Shown here piece by piece: positions 8,488-18,329 of a stretch of DNA of 64,000 nt. A model generated the notes under the pieces. That model searched no databases. It was not told the DNA's origin and saw only the letters and a list, made by a program, of their open reading frames with translations. The DNA is from Sphingomonadaceae bacterium (GTDB lineage: Bacteria > Pseudomonadota > Alphaproteobacteria > Sphingomonadales > Sphingomonadaceae): positions 248,001-312,000 of the forward strand of contig JACKKZ010000005.1 in assembly GCA_024236195.1 (NCBI GenBank). Reading direction: 5' to 3'. Numbering within the stretch: position 1 is the stretch's first letter; the number at the start of each line of letters is the position of its first letter. A program made the translations under genes and the position numbers.

Positions 8488-8763
8488 ATGACCAAGCATT
8501 ACGCCAAGTCCGGTGCACTTGCCTTTGCCTGCGCGATTGCGGCCGGTCTGAGTGCCTGTGCGGCACCGGACTACGAATTGGCAGATGCTTCGGCTATCGG
8601 ATCGGGGCCGCGGCCGGTGGAGACGATGGGTGAGACAATTGCCCGCAACCAGCAGGGCGACGATGGCTGTCTGGTGGCAGGCAATCTGGACAAGGGCAGG
8701 AAATGCAGGGACTTGCGCAAGTCCATGGAGCCGCCGACACTTGCGAGTGAAAAGCAGCGCTAA
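8488..8763 (+). CDS. Small predicted lipoprotein
   Basis: A 91-residue protein preceded by AGAGAGGTGACCTGAC. Residues 1-24 form a lipoprotein signal peptide: a basic start, a hydrophobic core (ALAFACAIAAG) and lipobox LSAC with Cys24 as the lipidated residue. The mature part is short and polar, with a possible disulfide pair (GCLVAGNLDKGRKC). I recognise no family. It is 88 bases upstream of bioF and may share a transcript, but nothing ties it to biotin synthesis. Confidence 0.6.
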   Translation: MTKHYAKSGALAFACAIAAGLSACAAPDYELADASAIGSGPRPVETMGETIARNQQGDDGCLVAGNLDKGRKCRDLRKSMEPPTLASEKQR

Positions 8764-8851
8764 TTCGCGAGCTATGGCGGATATTGGCAGGGCGAGAAAC
8801 ACCAACGCAACCCCTCGCAATCGCGCCAAACCTGCTCTATCGCGGCGCGTG

Positions 8852-10015
8852 ATGACCCGCGTGTTTCCTACTCCTGAACAGCCAGAGACTGAGCCGCTTT
8901 CCGCGCAGATCGCAGACCTTGCGCGGCTGGAGACGGAGGGTCGGCGGCGGAGTCTGATCCCCCGCGCGGGGCTGGATTTTGCCTCCAACGATTACCTTGG
9001 TCTCGCGGCTTCGGGCGCATTGGAAGAGGCCGCGCGTAAGGCGCTCGATCGGGGCGTGCCGGTCGGGTCAGGCGGCTCGCGGCTGCTGCGCGGCAATTGC
9101 GCGGAGCATGAAGCACTGGAGGCCGAAGCGGCGGCGTTCTTCGGGGCGGAGAGCGCTTTGTTCCTCTCCAGCGGCTTTGTCGCCAATTCGGCCTTGTTTG
9201 CCACGTTGCCGCAGCGGGGCGATCTCGTGCTGGCAGATGAGCTCGTCCATGCCAGCTGCCATGAAGGGCTGAAACTCACCCGCGCCGAGCGCAAGCTGGT
9301 GCCGCATGGCGATGTGCAGGCGTTTGAGGACGCGCTGCTGGCATGGCGCGCTGCGGGCAATGGCGGGCAAGTGTGGCTGGCGGTGGAATCGCTCTATTCG
9401 ATGGATGGCGATTGCGGCCCTGTGGCAGAGCTGGGCGCGCTGGCGAAGAAGCATGGCGCGATGCTGCTGGTCGATGAAGCCCACGCGACCGGCGTCTATG
9501 GCCCCGGCGGCCGCGGACTGGCGGCTGAGGCAGGGTTGCAGGGGCGCAGCAACGTCATCACGCTGCATACCTGCGGCAAGGCGCTGGGCTGCGAAGGGGC
9601 GCTGCTGGTGGGCCCGGCGGCGATGAAGGATTTCCTCGTCAACCGTGCGCGCGGCTTCATCTTCTCCACCGCGCCAAGCCCGCTGATGGCAGCGGTGGTG
9701 CGCGAAGCCTTGCGGATTTGCGCGGGCGGCGACCATTTGCGCGCAGCCTTGCAGGCGCGGATCGCCAAGGCGGGCGCGCTGCTCGGCCCTTTGGGGGCAG
9801 AGGCGCATGGCTCGCCTGTTCTGCCGCTGGTGTTGGGTGATAATCTCCGCACGATGCAGGTCGCAGAGCGCTTGCAGGCGCAGGGGTTTGACGTGCGCGG
9901 CATTCGCCCGCCGACGGTTCCGGCGGGAACGTCTCGCCTGCGGATCGTTATCACCCTCAACAGCAATGAGGATGATATTGCGGCGCTGGCCGCTGCGCTG
10001 AAGGAGGCGCTGTGA
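8852..10015 (+). CDS. bioF: 8-amino-7-oxononanoate synthase
   Basis: The start chosen is the ATG at 8852 ([10 protein letters not shown]), giving 387 residues; the frame extends upstream through the lipoprotein gene without a plausible start. Conserved features: [35 protein letters not shown], the cofactor loop [16 protein letters not shown] and the PLP lysine in [11 protein letters not shown] (about residue 243). It condenses pimeloyl-ACP with alanine to give KAPA, the first biotin ring precursor. The stop overlaps the GTG start of bioD by four bases. Confidence 0.92.
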   Translation: MTRVFPTPEQPETEPLSAQIADLARLETEGRRRSLIPRAGLDFASNDYLGLAASGALEEAARKALDRGVPVGSGGSRLLRGNCAEHEALEAEAAAFFGAESALFLSSGFVANSALFATLPQRGDLVLADELVHASCHEGLKLTRAERKLVPHGDVQAFEDALLAWRAAGNGGQVWLAVESLYSMDGDCGPVAELGALAKKHGAMLLVDEAHATGVYGPGGRGLAAEAGLQGRSNVITLHTCGKALGCEGALLVGPAAMKDFLVNRARGFIFSTAPSPLMAAVVREALRICAGGDHLRAALQARIAKAGALLGPLGAEAHGSPVLPLVLGDNLRTMQVAERLQAQGFDVRGIRPPTVPAGTSRLRIVITLNSNEDDIAALAAALKEAL

Positions 10016-10644
10016 CAATTCGCATTGTCGTGAGCGGGACCGATACGGGCATTGGGAAGACCGTGCTCGCCGCCGGGCTGGTGGGGGCGCTGGGCGCGAC
10101 CTATTGGAAGCCGGTGCAGGCCGGGATCGAGGAAGAGAGCGACGCAGCGGCAGTCGCGCGGCTATCCGGGCGAGGGCAGGATGCGGTGCTGCCTGAGGCC
10201 TACAGCCTGCAAACCCCTTGCTCCCCGCATCAGGCGGCGGCGCTGGATGGCGTTGCGATTGACCCGGCGAGGCTGGCGCTGCCGCAGCTTGATGGCCCGC
10301 TCGTGGTCGAAGGGGCAGGGGGCGTGCTGGTCCCGCTGTCGGACGAATTGCTCTATGCCGACATGTTCGCGCAATGGGGCCTGCCCGTGGTGCTTGCCGC
10401 GCGCACGGCGCTTGGCACGATCAACCACAGCCTGATGTCGATCGAGGCGCTGCGCGCGCGCCATGTGCCCATCGCGGGCATCGCCTTTATCGGGGAGGAG
10501 AATGCCGAAACGCAGCGGGTGATTTGCCATATCGGCAAGGTGCGCAGCCTTGGCCGTTTGCCACTGCTTGATCCGCTCAATGCAGAGACGCTGGCGAGAG
10601 CAATGCAGGGCTTTCACCTCGACGTGCTAGGGGCTTCGGCATGA
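10012..10644 (+). CDS. bioD: Dethiobiotin synthetase
   Basis: A 210-residue ATPase starting with GTG at 10012 (GTGA overlap with the bioF stop). The P-loop GTDTGIGKT (residues ~9-17), the YWKPVQAG segment that follows it and [12 protein letters not shown] are hallmarks of BioD. It closes the ureido ring of DAPA with CO2 and ATP. It sits between bioF and bioA with overlaps on both sides, so the three are almost certainly co-translated. Confidence 0.92.
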   Translation: MTIRIVVSGTDTGIGKTVLAAGLVGALGATYWKPVQAGIEEESDAAAVARLSGRGQDAVLPEAYSLQTPCSPHQAAALDGVAIDPARLALPQLDGPLVVEGAGGVLVPLSDELLYADMFAQWGLPVVLAARTALGTINHSLMSIEALRARHVPIAGIAFIGEENAETQRVICHIGKVRSLGRLPLLDPLNAETLARAMQGFHLDVLGASA

Positions 10645-11903
10645 CCCAATCCCCCGTCTGGCATCCCTTCACTCAGCACGGGCTGCAAGAGCCGATCCCG
10701 CTGGTCGAGCGCGCCGAAGGGGCGGTGCTCTACACCGCCGACGGGCGGGAAGTGATTGACGCGATCTCCAGCTGGTGGGTCACCACCCACGGCCATTGCC
10801 ACCCCCGCATTGTCAGCGCGATTGCCGAGCAGGCGGGCAAGCTCGACCAGCTGATATTTGCCGGCTGGACCCACGAACCAGCAGAGAAAGTGGCGCGCGG
10901 ATTGCTCGACCTGCTGCCGGTCAGCCTGCCGCATGTGTTCTTTTCTGACAGCGGCTCCACCGCGGTCGAAGTCGCGCTGAAAATGGCGCTCGGCTACTGG
11001 CACAATATCGGCCAGCCCCGACACCGCATCCTCGTGATGCAGCACAGCTATCACGGCGACACGATTGGCGCGATGTCTGTGGGCGAACGCGGCGTGTTCA
11101 ACCAGGCCTATGACAAATTGCTCTTCGATGTGGGGGTAATTCCCTATCCCTATCAAGGGGCTGAACAGGCCACCTATGACGCGCTCGAAACCGCATGCCG
11201 CCAAAGCGACACCGCCGCCTTCATTGTCGAGCCGCTGATCCTCGGCGCGGGCGGGATGCTGGTTTATCCTCCCGAAGTGCTGCGCGAAATGCACGCGATC
11301 TGCGCGCGGCATGGGGTGCTGTTCATTGCGGATGAGGTCATGACTGGCTGGGGCCGCACCGGCACGTTGCTTGCTTGCGAGCAGGCGGGTGTAGAGCCGG
11401 ATATTCTCTGCCTTGCGAAGGGGATCACCGGCGGCTCCATGCCGCTGGCGGTGACATTGGCAAGCGCGGCGATCTTTGATGCGCATTATTCGACGGATCG
11501 CAGCAAGACCTTCTACCATTCCTCCAGCTACACCGCGAACCCTATCGCTTGTGCAGCTGCGGTGGCCAACATCGCGATGTGGCACGACGATAGCGTGCGC
11601 GAAGGGCTGGCGGATCTGTGTCAGCGCCAGTCCGAAGGCCTTGCGAAACTCGCGCAAGTGCCCGGCATCACCAACACCCGCCAATGCGGCACGATCATCG
11701 CGCTGGATTACGCAGTGGGCGAGGGCAGCGGCTATCTCTCCAACCTCCAGCCGCGCCTGCTCGCCTTCTTCCGCGAGCGGGACCTGTTGATCCGCCCGCT
11801 GGGAAATACCGTGTATCTGATGCCACCCTATTGCATCACGCCGGAACAGCTCACGACGCTACACGATGCGCTGGCGGAGGCGGCGGGACTAGTCGCAGCT
11901 TGA
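10641..11903 (+). CDS. bioA: Adenosylmethionine-8-amino-7-oxononanoate aminotransferase
   Basis: A 420-residue class III aminotransferase. The N-terminal VWHPFTQH and [13 protein letters not shown] are specific for Bio[28 protein letters not shown] and the PLP lysine in [14 protein letters not shown] (about residue 260) complete the active site. It converts KAPA to DAPA with SAM as amino donor. It starts by ATGA overlap with bioD. Its last 15 bases overlap the convergent TadE-like gene. The biotin synthase gene bioB is not in this cluster. Confidence 0.93.
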   Translation: MTQSPVWHPFTQHGLQEPIPLVERAEGAVLYTADGREVIDAISSWWVTTHGHCHPRIVSAIAEQAGKLDQLIFAGWTHEPAEKVARGLLDLLPVSLPHVFFSDSGSTAVEVALKMALGYWHNIGQPRHRILVMQHSYHGDTIGAMSVGERGVFNQAYDKLLFDVGVIPYPYQGAEQATYDALETACRQSDTAAFIVEPLILGAGGMLVYPPEVLREMHAICARHGVLFIADEVMTGWGRTGTLLACEQAGVEPDILCLAKGITGGSMPLAVTLASAAIFDAHYSTDRSKTFYHSSSYTANPIACAAAVANIAMWHDDSVREGLADLCQRQSEGLAKLAQVPGITNTRQCGTIIALDYAVGEGSGYLSNLQPRLLAFFRERDLLIRPLGNTVYLMPPYCITPEQLTTLHDALAEAAGLVAA

Positions 11904-12572
11904 GCTGCCGCCGCTGCCGGTCACGCCGGGGGCAAGGTTGCGATCATCGCGGATGGTGAAGATCGCTTCCTGCCGGAAACGAGGCGTAGAGGGCAGCAGA
12001 TTGGTGAACAGACCATCATAGTCGTAATAGATTTCTGCAATCATTACGGCCGAACCGTCTTCAGCAGTGACCTTGTTCGTGTCTGAACCGACACCGGTAA
12101 TTTCCGGACCATGCAGGCCGTTATTCTGCCCGTCATCGCCATAAATTGATTCTTCGGCGAGTTCCCCCCGGCAACGCTGCCAATGGATATATTGCCGACC
12201 CGTGTCATCATCCACTTCGAGGCTGGACAGGATGATCCGGCCATTTTGCTCCAGGTCGAAATAGGCACCTTGCTGCAATGCGCCCTTCATGATCGAATCG
12301 ATGTCTGATTCCGTCACTGTGGGTGTGACACTGCTATTGTCCGTCTGCCCCAGGCGAGAAGCATTGTCGGCCAGCGACAGGGCAACCTGGCTGACCTGCA
12401 TGTTGACGGTGGACATATAGGCCACTTCCGTGCCGACCAGCCCCATACTGATGAAGAGCGGCAGGATCATCGCGAATTCTACCGCTGCCACACCGCTGGT
12501 GTCGCGCAATTTCCGCATTTTGCGGGCAAGATTGCGGCGGGAAAAGGCCAAGACCTTCCTGTTCAATCGCAT
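11889..12572 (-). CDS. TadE-like pseudopilin/pilus assembly protein
   Basis: A 227-residue protein. After a basic N-terminus, residues ~27-55 read GVAAVEFAMILPLFISMGL, the TadE-like hydrophobic helix with the conserved glutamate. The rest is a polar periplasmic domain ending in Gly/Ser and SSSCD. TadE-like proteins are pseudopilins or assembly factors of Flp/Tad systems. It overlaps the next upstream gene by 10 bases and bioA by 15 bases at its 3' end. No tadA/B/C or flp gene is visible, so the trio is separated from any secretion machinery. Confidence 0.75.
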   Translation of the reverse strand: MRLNRKVLAFSRRNLARKMRKLRDTSGVAAVEFAMILPLFISMGLVGTEVAYMSTVNMQVSQVALSLADNASRLGQTDNSSVTPTVTESDIDSIMKGALQQGAYFDLEQNGRIILSSLEVDDDTGRQYIHWQRCRGELAEESIYGDDGQNNGLHGPEITGVGSDTNKVTAEDGSAVMIAEIYYDYDGLFTNLLPSTPRFRQEAIFTIRDDRNLAPGVTGSGGSSSCD

Positions 12573-13150
12573 GATGCGGCCTCGTCACTCATGTCTGCCT
12601 GGGCACCAAAAGGCTGGTTCTTGCGCACTGTGCTGGAGCTGAGGGTTCGGGTTTCCCAACTTTCCGGCATGAAAGGGATCCGAAATACCGGCTCGTAGGT
12701 TGCCTCGACGGTATAGATGACCACGTCATTCGCGCCGCCATTGCCCGCGACCCCGACATCGGCATCCCACTGACCGTTGGCATTCTGGTCGGTATAGATT
12801 TCGCCATCATTGCAGTTGCCATTGCCGTCTTCATCATTCCACGGCTCTGCACGGCCGATATCGGCGAAATCGAAATAGCTCTTGCGGGTCGAATTGATGG
12901 ACGCATTGGGCAACACGGAACCGACCATGTTCAGCACTTGGGCGTCAGCCGCACTCGTATCGGCGGTTTCCAGCGACGCATTGCGCGCTGCTGCTTCCAC
13001 CGCGCCATTCAGCACGGACTGTCCATAGATCATATGCCCGATATCGAGCACACCCATCAGCATGATCATGAAGGTCGGCGCGATCACGGCGAATTCGACT
13101 GCGCTGACCCCGTCACGACACCGGGCAATGGAATTGAGGATGCGCCGCAT
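12563..13150 (-). CDS. TadE/TadG-family pseudopilin with dockerin-like calcium motifs
   Basis: A 195-residue protein with the TadE-like helix GVSAVEFAVIAPTFMIMLMG (about residues 14-33) and a periplasmic domain. Two Asp/Asn-Gly loops stand out: DEDGNGNCNDGE and DQNANGQWDAD, resembling EF-hand or dockerin calcium loops. The ending DEAASCD resembles the SSSCD end of the neighbouring TadE-like protein. Its stop overlaps the downstream TadE-like gene by 10 bases and its start touches the TadG-like stop, consistent with one operon. Calcium binding is inferred from motif only. Confidence 0.72.
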   Translation of the reverse strand: MRRILNSIARCRDGVSAVEFAVIAPTFMIMLMGVLDIGHMIYGQSVLNGAVEAAARNASLETADTSAADAQVLNMVGSVLPNASINSTRKSYFDFADIGRAEPWNDEDGNGNCNDGEIYTDQNANGQWDADVGVAGNGGANDVVIYTVEATYEPVFRIPFMPESWETRTLSSSTVRKNQPFGAQADMSDEAASCD

Positions 13151-15177
13151 TACTGGACAATCCGCAATTCGCCGACTTCATTGGCGATTTCCTGGAAGGC
13201 GCTGTTCAGCTCATCCGCATCATTGGCGGTGAAGGCACTGTCGCTGGAAGCGCAGGATTCCAGGTCGTTGGTCAGGCCCGTGTCAAAGGCGATTACCCAC
13301 AGCCGGATACCCTTGGCCTTGACCGCTTCGCACAATGCAAGGAAGCGCGAGTTATGGCGCGAGTTCTGGTTGTTGCTGCCATTGCCGGTCACTCGCCGGT
13401 CATGGAATTCGATGCCATAAGCAGTCTGGATCGAATTGTTGGTCACCAGCGCGCCATCGGTCATGAAGATCAGGTGGCGCGAGACATTGCCGCCATTGGA
13501 CGGATCTTCATTGACATTGTCAGCGAAGATGCCCTGCGGCGAGCTGACGCGTGCACCCCACAGAATGCCGATATCGTGATAGGTATTGCCTTCCGGATAG
13601 AGCGAATCTGCATAGGCATCAAACGCGCTTTCCGACATGGTGGTCAACAGTTGACCGGCCCGCGGACAGAAGGAAGAAGGCTGCTCGCCGGTTTCGCTCT
13701 CTGCGACGTTGGACATTTCCCAACGGCCTCCGCGACCATATGAAACCCACGACGTGCGGTACCAGGCCACATTCGGCCACATTGGTGCCCAACGCGTGTC
13801 ATCATCAAACGGATCAGGGGCTGTGTCGATATCAAGATCAAGCGCGGCTGTTGGCGTGATGCCCTGAATTCGATTGTAGCTGAAGCCATTGGCGGGGATT
13901 GTGGACCGTTCTTCGATGCAGCCCTCCCATGTCGATGTCTGGCCACTACCGTTGTTGCCGGTTGGTGTGGTGACGGGGCTGAACGTCTTGAACGTGCTGA
14001 CGTCATACGTGACCGGCTTATAGGCGAAACGATCAAACACATTGGTTTCTACTGTGGTGTAGACCGGATCCCTTGTGTCGAAAGTATAGTCGTAATACTC
14101 GCGTTGGTAGAGCGCTTCATAGGGAACCCAACGCCACCGCTTCTTGTTGCCCACCTTCACCTTTTCATACACGCAAGTATATTCCAGGCGTGTCTGCGTG
14201 GACGAAACGGTGGTTGTGGTTACTTGCTGCCCGCTGCCATTGACCGACGTATCGCTTTCAGTGGACGTGCTCCCGCTCGTGGCCCAGCTGGTGTCAGACG
14301 GCAGCGTATCCAGGCAATCGTTCTTATTGGTAAAGACATCTGAACCAATTTGCTCATAGTCGATCAGATCCTGCCCGCTCTGGCCGCTACCGGTCGTGGT
14401 CACCGGGTCTTCCCAACCGGCAAGTTCTTCCACCGTCGTGGTCGTGTAGACCGGCTCGCGTGACTGGATCGTATATTCGTCGACCAGGTAATCCGGGTCC
14501 TGGTCGTAGATCAGGCGGCCGACATTGACCGACGAGCTGTAAGGCACAAAGGCATAACGGATACGGGCATTTCCGCCTGCAGTGGCGGTTTGCACCGTGT
14601 CGTAGAAGTTCTTCATCGCATCGCGCAGCATCACGATCTTGGTCGGGCCACCGTAGCCGATGCGGCTGCCCATGGAGCCGGTCGTATCCAGCACCATGGT
14701 CACGTCGCTGTTGCCTACGCCCATGGAGGCGGAGCAGCTCACGGCGAGATCAATCGTGTTGAAGCCAAATGCGCGCATGATGGTTGAATTGACGCCGGTC
14801 GAAGCCGAGCCATTCACCGTGTTGCCATTATCCGGCGACACAACCGTAAAACTGGTGCCGGACGCGCCATGTTCGGTTTCGTCGAAATTGTTGTTGAAGA
14901 AGCTGTCCGCTGTATCTTCTGCGTTGGTGTCAAAGCCGCTGGTCCGCACCGCCTTGCGCCCGGCCAGCACACCGGCATCACAGGCAGCCTGCAGGCGGCT
15001 TTGCACCTTGTAGGCGCGGCTCATATCCACACCGCCGCCAACCAGTGACATGGTGACCAGCAGCCCCAGCGCGCCGAGCGCAAGCATGTTGCCCCCGGTA
15101 TCGCGGGCCAGCCTGGACATCATATTCTGTTGTTCAGTCAAGGGTTTGCTCCCATGCGCCAAATGCAGTTTCAGCAC
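13150..15177 (-). CDS. TadG-like protein with von Willebrand factor A domain
   Basis: A 675-residue protein; start at 15177, with alternative starts at residues 19-20 (MMSRLARD). The N-terminal TadG helix (GGNMLALGALGLLVTMSLVGGG) is followed by CDAGVLAGRKAV. A VWA domain begins near residue 155 with VTMVLDTTGSMGSR, a MIDAS-like DxTxS, and ends with HLIFMTDGALVTN and LWVIAFDTGL. Between them is a long Tyr/Thr-rich insertion with repeated REPVYTTTTVEE/RDPVYTTVETNV motifs. It is likely a surface or periplasmic adhesin or assembly protein of a Tad system, first gene of the three-gene set. Confidence 0.78.
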   Translation of the reverse strand: MLKLHLAHGSKPLTEQQNMMSRLARDTGGNMLALGALGLLVTMSLVGGGVDMSRAYKVQSRLQAACDAGVLAGRKAVRTSGFDTNAEDTADSFFNNNFDETEHGASGTSFTVVSPDNGNTVNGSASTGVNSTIMRAFGFNTIDLAVSCSASMGVGNSDVTMVLDTTGSMGSRIGYGGPTKIVMLRDAMKNFYDTVQTATAGGNARIRYAFVPYSSSVNVGRLIYDQDPDYLVDEYTIQSREPVYTTTTVEELAGWEDPVTTTGSGQSGQDLIDYEQIGSDVFTNKNDCLDTLPSDTSWATSGSTSTESDTSVNGSGQQVTTTTVSSTQTRLEYTCVYEKVKVGNKKRWRWVPYEALYQREYYDYTFDTRDPVYTTVETNVFDRFAYKPVTYDVSTFKTFSPVTTPTGNNGSGQTSTWEGCIEERSTIPANGFSYNRIQGITPTAALDLDIDTAPDPFDDDTRWAPMWPNVAWYRTSWVSYGRGGRWEMSNVAESETGEQPSSFCPRAGQLLTTMSESAFDAYADSLYPEGNTYHDIGILWGARVSSPQGIFADNVNEDPSNGGNVSRHLIFMTDGALVTNNSIQTAYGIEFHDRRVTGNGSNNQNSRHNSRFLALCEAVKAKGIRLWVIAFDTGLTNDLESCASSDSAFTANDADELNSAFQEIANEVGELRIVQ

Positions 15178-15215
15178 TATCGGACATGGGATAGAGGCGA
15201 AGTTTTAAGATCGGA

Positions 15216-15713
15216 TTATCGGGGTGTTACGCCAGCCTTAACCTTAAAGTCATCCGCCCAGTCGACGCACCATTGCACTGCCTGGCTGGTCGCCTGCGCG
15301 CGTTCCACCAGCTCCGGATTGGCGGTGGGGTGGGACAGGGCCGCTTCATAGGATTTGGCCTTGTCGAGCTCTTCCACCACCTTTTCGCGGTAGAATGGCA
15401 GGTCCAGCTTGCCTGCTTCAAACAGGCCGAACAATTCCTCCAACCGCGCTTCCACGGCATCGAAATCGTCATGTGTCGGCTGTGGCTTTTCTTCTGCCGC
15501 GGTCTGCAGGCGCTGCAGGCGGGAGGATGGCAGGACGATCACGTCGTCCTCCTCCTTCGCGCGCCTTTTCGGCAGCGAAACCTTGGGTACGGCCAGCTTC
15601 GGACGCGGCATGCTGGGCAGGCCTCCCCGTTTCTTGGCATAGATCGCCACGCCGATGGCAACCAGCGCGAGGGCGAGCACTCCGAGCCCGATCTGGAGGT
15701 AAATCAACTGCAT
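15216..15713 (-). CDS. Single-pass membrane protein of unknown function
   Basis: A 165-residue protein. Residues ~5-27 form one transmembrane helix (IYLQIGLGVLALALVAIGVAI), followed by a basic Pro-rich linker and a helical domain with FDAVEARLEELFGLFEAGKL. The C-terminal half may be a short coiled coil. I recognise no family. It ends 39 bases before the TadG-like gene on the same strand and could be the first gene of that operon. Confidence 0.6.
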   Translation of the reverse strand: MQLIYLQIGLGVLALALVAIGVAIYAKKRGGLPSMPRPKLAVPKVSLPKRRAKEEDDVIVLPSSRLQRLQTAAEEKPQPTHDDFDAVEARLEELFGLFEAGKLDLPFYREKVVEELDKAKSYEAALSHPTANPELVERAQATSQAVQWCVDWADDFKVKAGVTPR

Positions 15714-15861
15714 ATCCGTTTCCGCGACCGTCTTTTATGCAGGCATGGTTAACAAAGCCTTTGAGAGCAAGTGCTTTTCTCGAATACCTTAGCGTCGTGG
15801 CTTGCCTTTGCCGGAATGTTGCACTTATCCTGCAAGGCGTTGGAACAGGGGGAATTTCCGG

Positions 15862-17853
15862 ATGAGGCGCTGGTTGCTGCTTGAGCTTCTTTCGATCCTT
15901 CTGCCCGTGGCGGCACTTGGCCAGACGGTCCAGCCAGTCGCGATGCCCGAATTCGTCAAGGCTGCCGTGGAACGCGCCGAAAGCGCGCCGCGCGCGGCCA
16001 CCATTCCTGCTTCCTCCTTTGCCGAGCGCAATGAAGTGGGCGGCGCTAGGCTTTCCCCTGATGGCCGGTTAATTGCTATGCGCATTTCCGTGGAGGGTAA
16101 TGCCAACCTCGCGATATTCGATGCGGCCACGCGCCGCCCGCTCAGCCGGATGGAGGTTCCGGAGAAGCTTGACCTGAAATGGTTCCAGTGGGCCGGATCT
16201 GGCAAGGTGCTGATGTCTGTGACGGGTACCGGGAGGCTGGTCGGTGTCGATGTCCGCTATTCAAAACTTTATGTGATGGACGTGGAACAGGGCAGCTTGC
16301 TGTATATCGGCCATCCCTACCAGCTGCCGGATGGCGATGATGTGGTGCATGTGGCGGATGACGGGTCATTCCTGCTGCTGTCCATCATGCCCTCCGCATG
16401 GGATTGGCCGCTGGTTTATCGCTTCTCGCTCAATGAAAAGGGGCGCGGCGAAGCAGTCCAGACGCAGAAGCGTGGGGTGACACGCTGGTATGCCGATGAA
16501 ACCGGCGTCGTGCGGGCCGGGGTGGCGTGGATTGATGATGGCTGGCGGGTCCATTACCGCAGCGGGCCCGATGCCGACTTCATTCGCGTGGACAAGCTGG
16601 TGGAGCCAAGCGAGGATAGCTGGCGTTGGGATTTCTCGCAGGTCCGCGCGGGCAGCGATATCGGCTATGTGGTGGGTAAACAGGACAATGGCCGATATGC
16701 GCTGATGCGCTTCAACTATGCGACGCAGGAAGTCGTCGAGACGGTCTATGCGAACCCGGACTGGGATGTGGAGGAGGCATGGTTCAATTCCTCCGGCCAG
16801 CCTATCGCGGCGCTGTATAATTCCGAGCGGGAAAATATCGTCTGGCTGGATCCGGAGCTGGCCAAGACCCATACGGCGCTGAGCGGGGTGCTGCAGGAAT
16901 CCGAACTGCGCATCATCTCGCGTGATCGGGCAGGCCAGCGGATGCTGGTCTGGGCTGGCGGGCCGGGTGATCCGGGGGCGCTATATGTCTTTACCCCGGC
17001 GGAGGGGCGGCTGGACCTGTTCCAGCAAGTGCGGCCAAACTTGGACTTTACGCAGCTCGTTGAGCCGGTTCCGATCCGCTACAGCGCGCGCGATGGCACT
17101 ATGATCGAAGGCTATCTGACCTTGCCGCGCGGGCGCAAGGCAAAGGGTCTGCCGCTGATCATCCTGCCCCATGGCGGCCCCTACGGCATTCGCGATACGC
17201 TCACCTATAATGACGAAGTGCAGTTCCTCGCCAATCGGGGCTATGCCGTGTTGCAGCCCAATTATCGCGGGTCCGGCGGCTATGGCGAGGCGTTCGAGAA
17301 GCTTGGCGATGGCGAAATCGGGCGCGGGATGCAGGACGATATTGATGATGCGATGGATTGGGCCGTGGGGCTGGGCATTGCCGATCCGGCGCGGGTCTGT
17401 GTGGTCGGCTCCAGCTATGGCGGCTATGCGGCGATGTGGGCGGTGCTGCGCAATCCGGAGCGCTATCGCTGCGCGGCCAGCTTTGCCGGTGTGAGCGACT
17501 GGCAGGCGATCCTGCGCTATGACCGGGGCTTCTTCACCCGCAAGTTCTTCAACGAGTGGCGCGACCGGGTTGAAGGCGAGGAAGACAGTGACGAGGGGGT
17601 GGATCTGGCCGATTATTCACCGGTGAAGAATGGCAAGGCGCTGACGCGGCCCTTGCTCCTCGCCCATGGCAAGGAAGACGCGCGGGTGCCTTTCAGCCAG
17701 TTCACCGCCATGCGCGGCGCAGCCAAGGACACGGGGCTGGTCGAAACACTGGTGTTCAAGGATGAAGGGCACAATTTCGACAAAAAGGAGAGCGAACAGC
17801 AATGGTATGACACGCTCGGCACCTTCCTGGCGAAGCATAATCCGGCGGACTGA
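15862..17853 (+). CDS. Exported S9-family serine peptidase (acylaminoacyl/dipeptidyl peptidase-like)
   Basis: Start chosen at the ATG at 15862, which opens a signal peptide (MRRWLLLELLSILLPVAALG); the frame continues 20 codons upstream without one. The 663-residue protein has a beta-propeller-like first part and an alpha/beta-hydrolase domain from about residue 400. The triad is visible: Ser518 in GSSYGGYAAMW, Asp606 in HGKEDARVPF and His637 in DEGHNFDKK. LPHGGPYGIRD supplies the oxyanion region. S9 peptidases cleave short peptides, often after Pro or from acylated N-termini. It is distinct from the second S9 enzyme at 47567. Confidence 0.85.
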   Translation: MRRWLLLELLSILLPVAALGQTVQPVAMPEFVKAAVERAESAPRAATIPASSFAERNEVGGARLSPDGRLIAMRISVEGNANLAIFDAATRRPLSRMEVPEKLDLKWFQWAGSGKVLMSVTGTGRLVGVDVRYSKLYVMDVEQGSLLYIGHPYQLPDGDDVVHVADDGSFLLLSIMPSAWDWPLVYRFSLNEKGRGEAVQTQKRGVTRWYADETGVVRAGVAWIDDGWRVHYRSGPDADFIRVDKLVEPSEDSWRWDFSQVRAGSDIGYVVGKQDNGRYALMRFNYATQEVVETVYANPDWDVEEAWFNSSGQPIAALYNSERENIVWLDPELAKTHTALSGVLQESELRIISRDRAGQRMLVWAGGPGDPGALYVFTPAEGRLDLFQQVRPNLDFTQLVEPVPIRYSARDGTMIEGYLTLPRGRKAKGLPLIILPHGGPYGIRDTLTYNDEVQFLANRGYAVLQPNYRGSGGYGEAFEKLGDGEIGRGMQDDIDDAMDWAVGLGIADPARVCVVGSSYGGYAAMWAVLRNPERYRCAASFAGVSDWQAILRYDRGFFTRKFFNEWRDRVEGEEDSDEGVDLADYSPVKNGKALTRPLLLAHGKEDARVPFSQFTAMRGAAKDTGLVETLVFKDEGHNFDKKESEQQWYDTLGTFLAKHNPAD

Positions 17854-17870
17854 TCGCATTTTCCTGCTTT

Positions 17871-17893
17871 CCTGCCCTTGGCGGTAGGGCAGG
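17871..17893 (+). terminator. Hairpin between the S9 peptidase gene and apaG
   Basis: CCTGCCCT (17871-17878) pairs with AGGGCAGG (17886-17893) around a 7-base loop, 18 bases after the peptidase stop. No T-tract follows, so it is a weak terminator at best and may instead stabilise the mRNA. Confidence 0.4.
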
Positions 17894-17916
17894 GAGGCGC
17901 TACCTTCTGAGTCGTC

Positions 17917-18315
17917 ATGAAGGAATTTTTCCAGCACGCTGCCACGACGCATGGGGTCACCGTAAGAGTGGCCGTCAACTTCCTGCCAGAGCAATCGCGC
18001 CCCGAAGCGGGCAAGTGGTTCTGGGTCTATCATATAAGGCTGGAGAATGACGCGGGCGAAGTGCTGCAGCTCAAGACGCGGCACTGGAAAATCACCGATG
18101 CGCGCGGGATGGTGAACTTCGTCGACGGGGACGGGGTGGTCGGCGAACAGCCCGTGCTGGTGCCGGGGCAGAGCCATGACTATGTCTCCGGCTGCCCGCT
18201 GACCACGCCCAATGGCTCGATGGAAGGGCATTATACGTTCGAGCGCGAGGATGGCACTGCGCTGGAAGTGGCGATCCCCTTCTTCCCGCTCGCCGCGCCC
18301 GCGACGGCTGACTGA
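17917..18315 (+). CDS. apaG: ApaG domain protein
   Basis: A 132-residue fibronectin-III-like protein matching ApaG along its length: VTVRVAVNFLPEQS, the FWVYHIRLENDAGEVLQL strand pair, RHWKITDARG and the GQSHDYVSGCPLTTPNGSM loop. ApaG proteins are linked to cobalt/magnesium tolerance and to diadenosine tetraphosphate hydrolase loci, but their biochemical activity is unclear. It is 14 bases upstream of a LysR gene on the same strand. Confidence 0.9.
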   Translation: MKEFFQHAATTHGVTVRVAVNFLPEQSRPEAGKWFWVYHIRLENDAGEVLQLKTRHWKITDARGMVNFVDGDGVVGEQPVLVPGQSHDYVSGCPLTTPNGSMEGHYTFEREDGTALEVAIPFFPLAAPATAD

Positions 18316-18329
18316 AGTAAGTCGGGACG

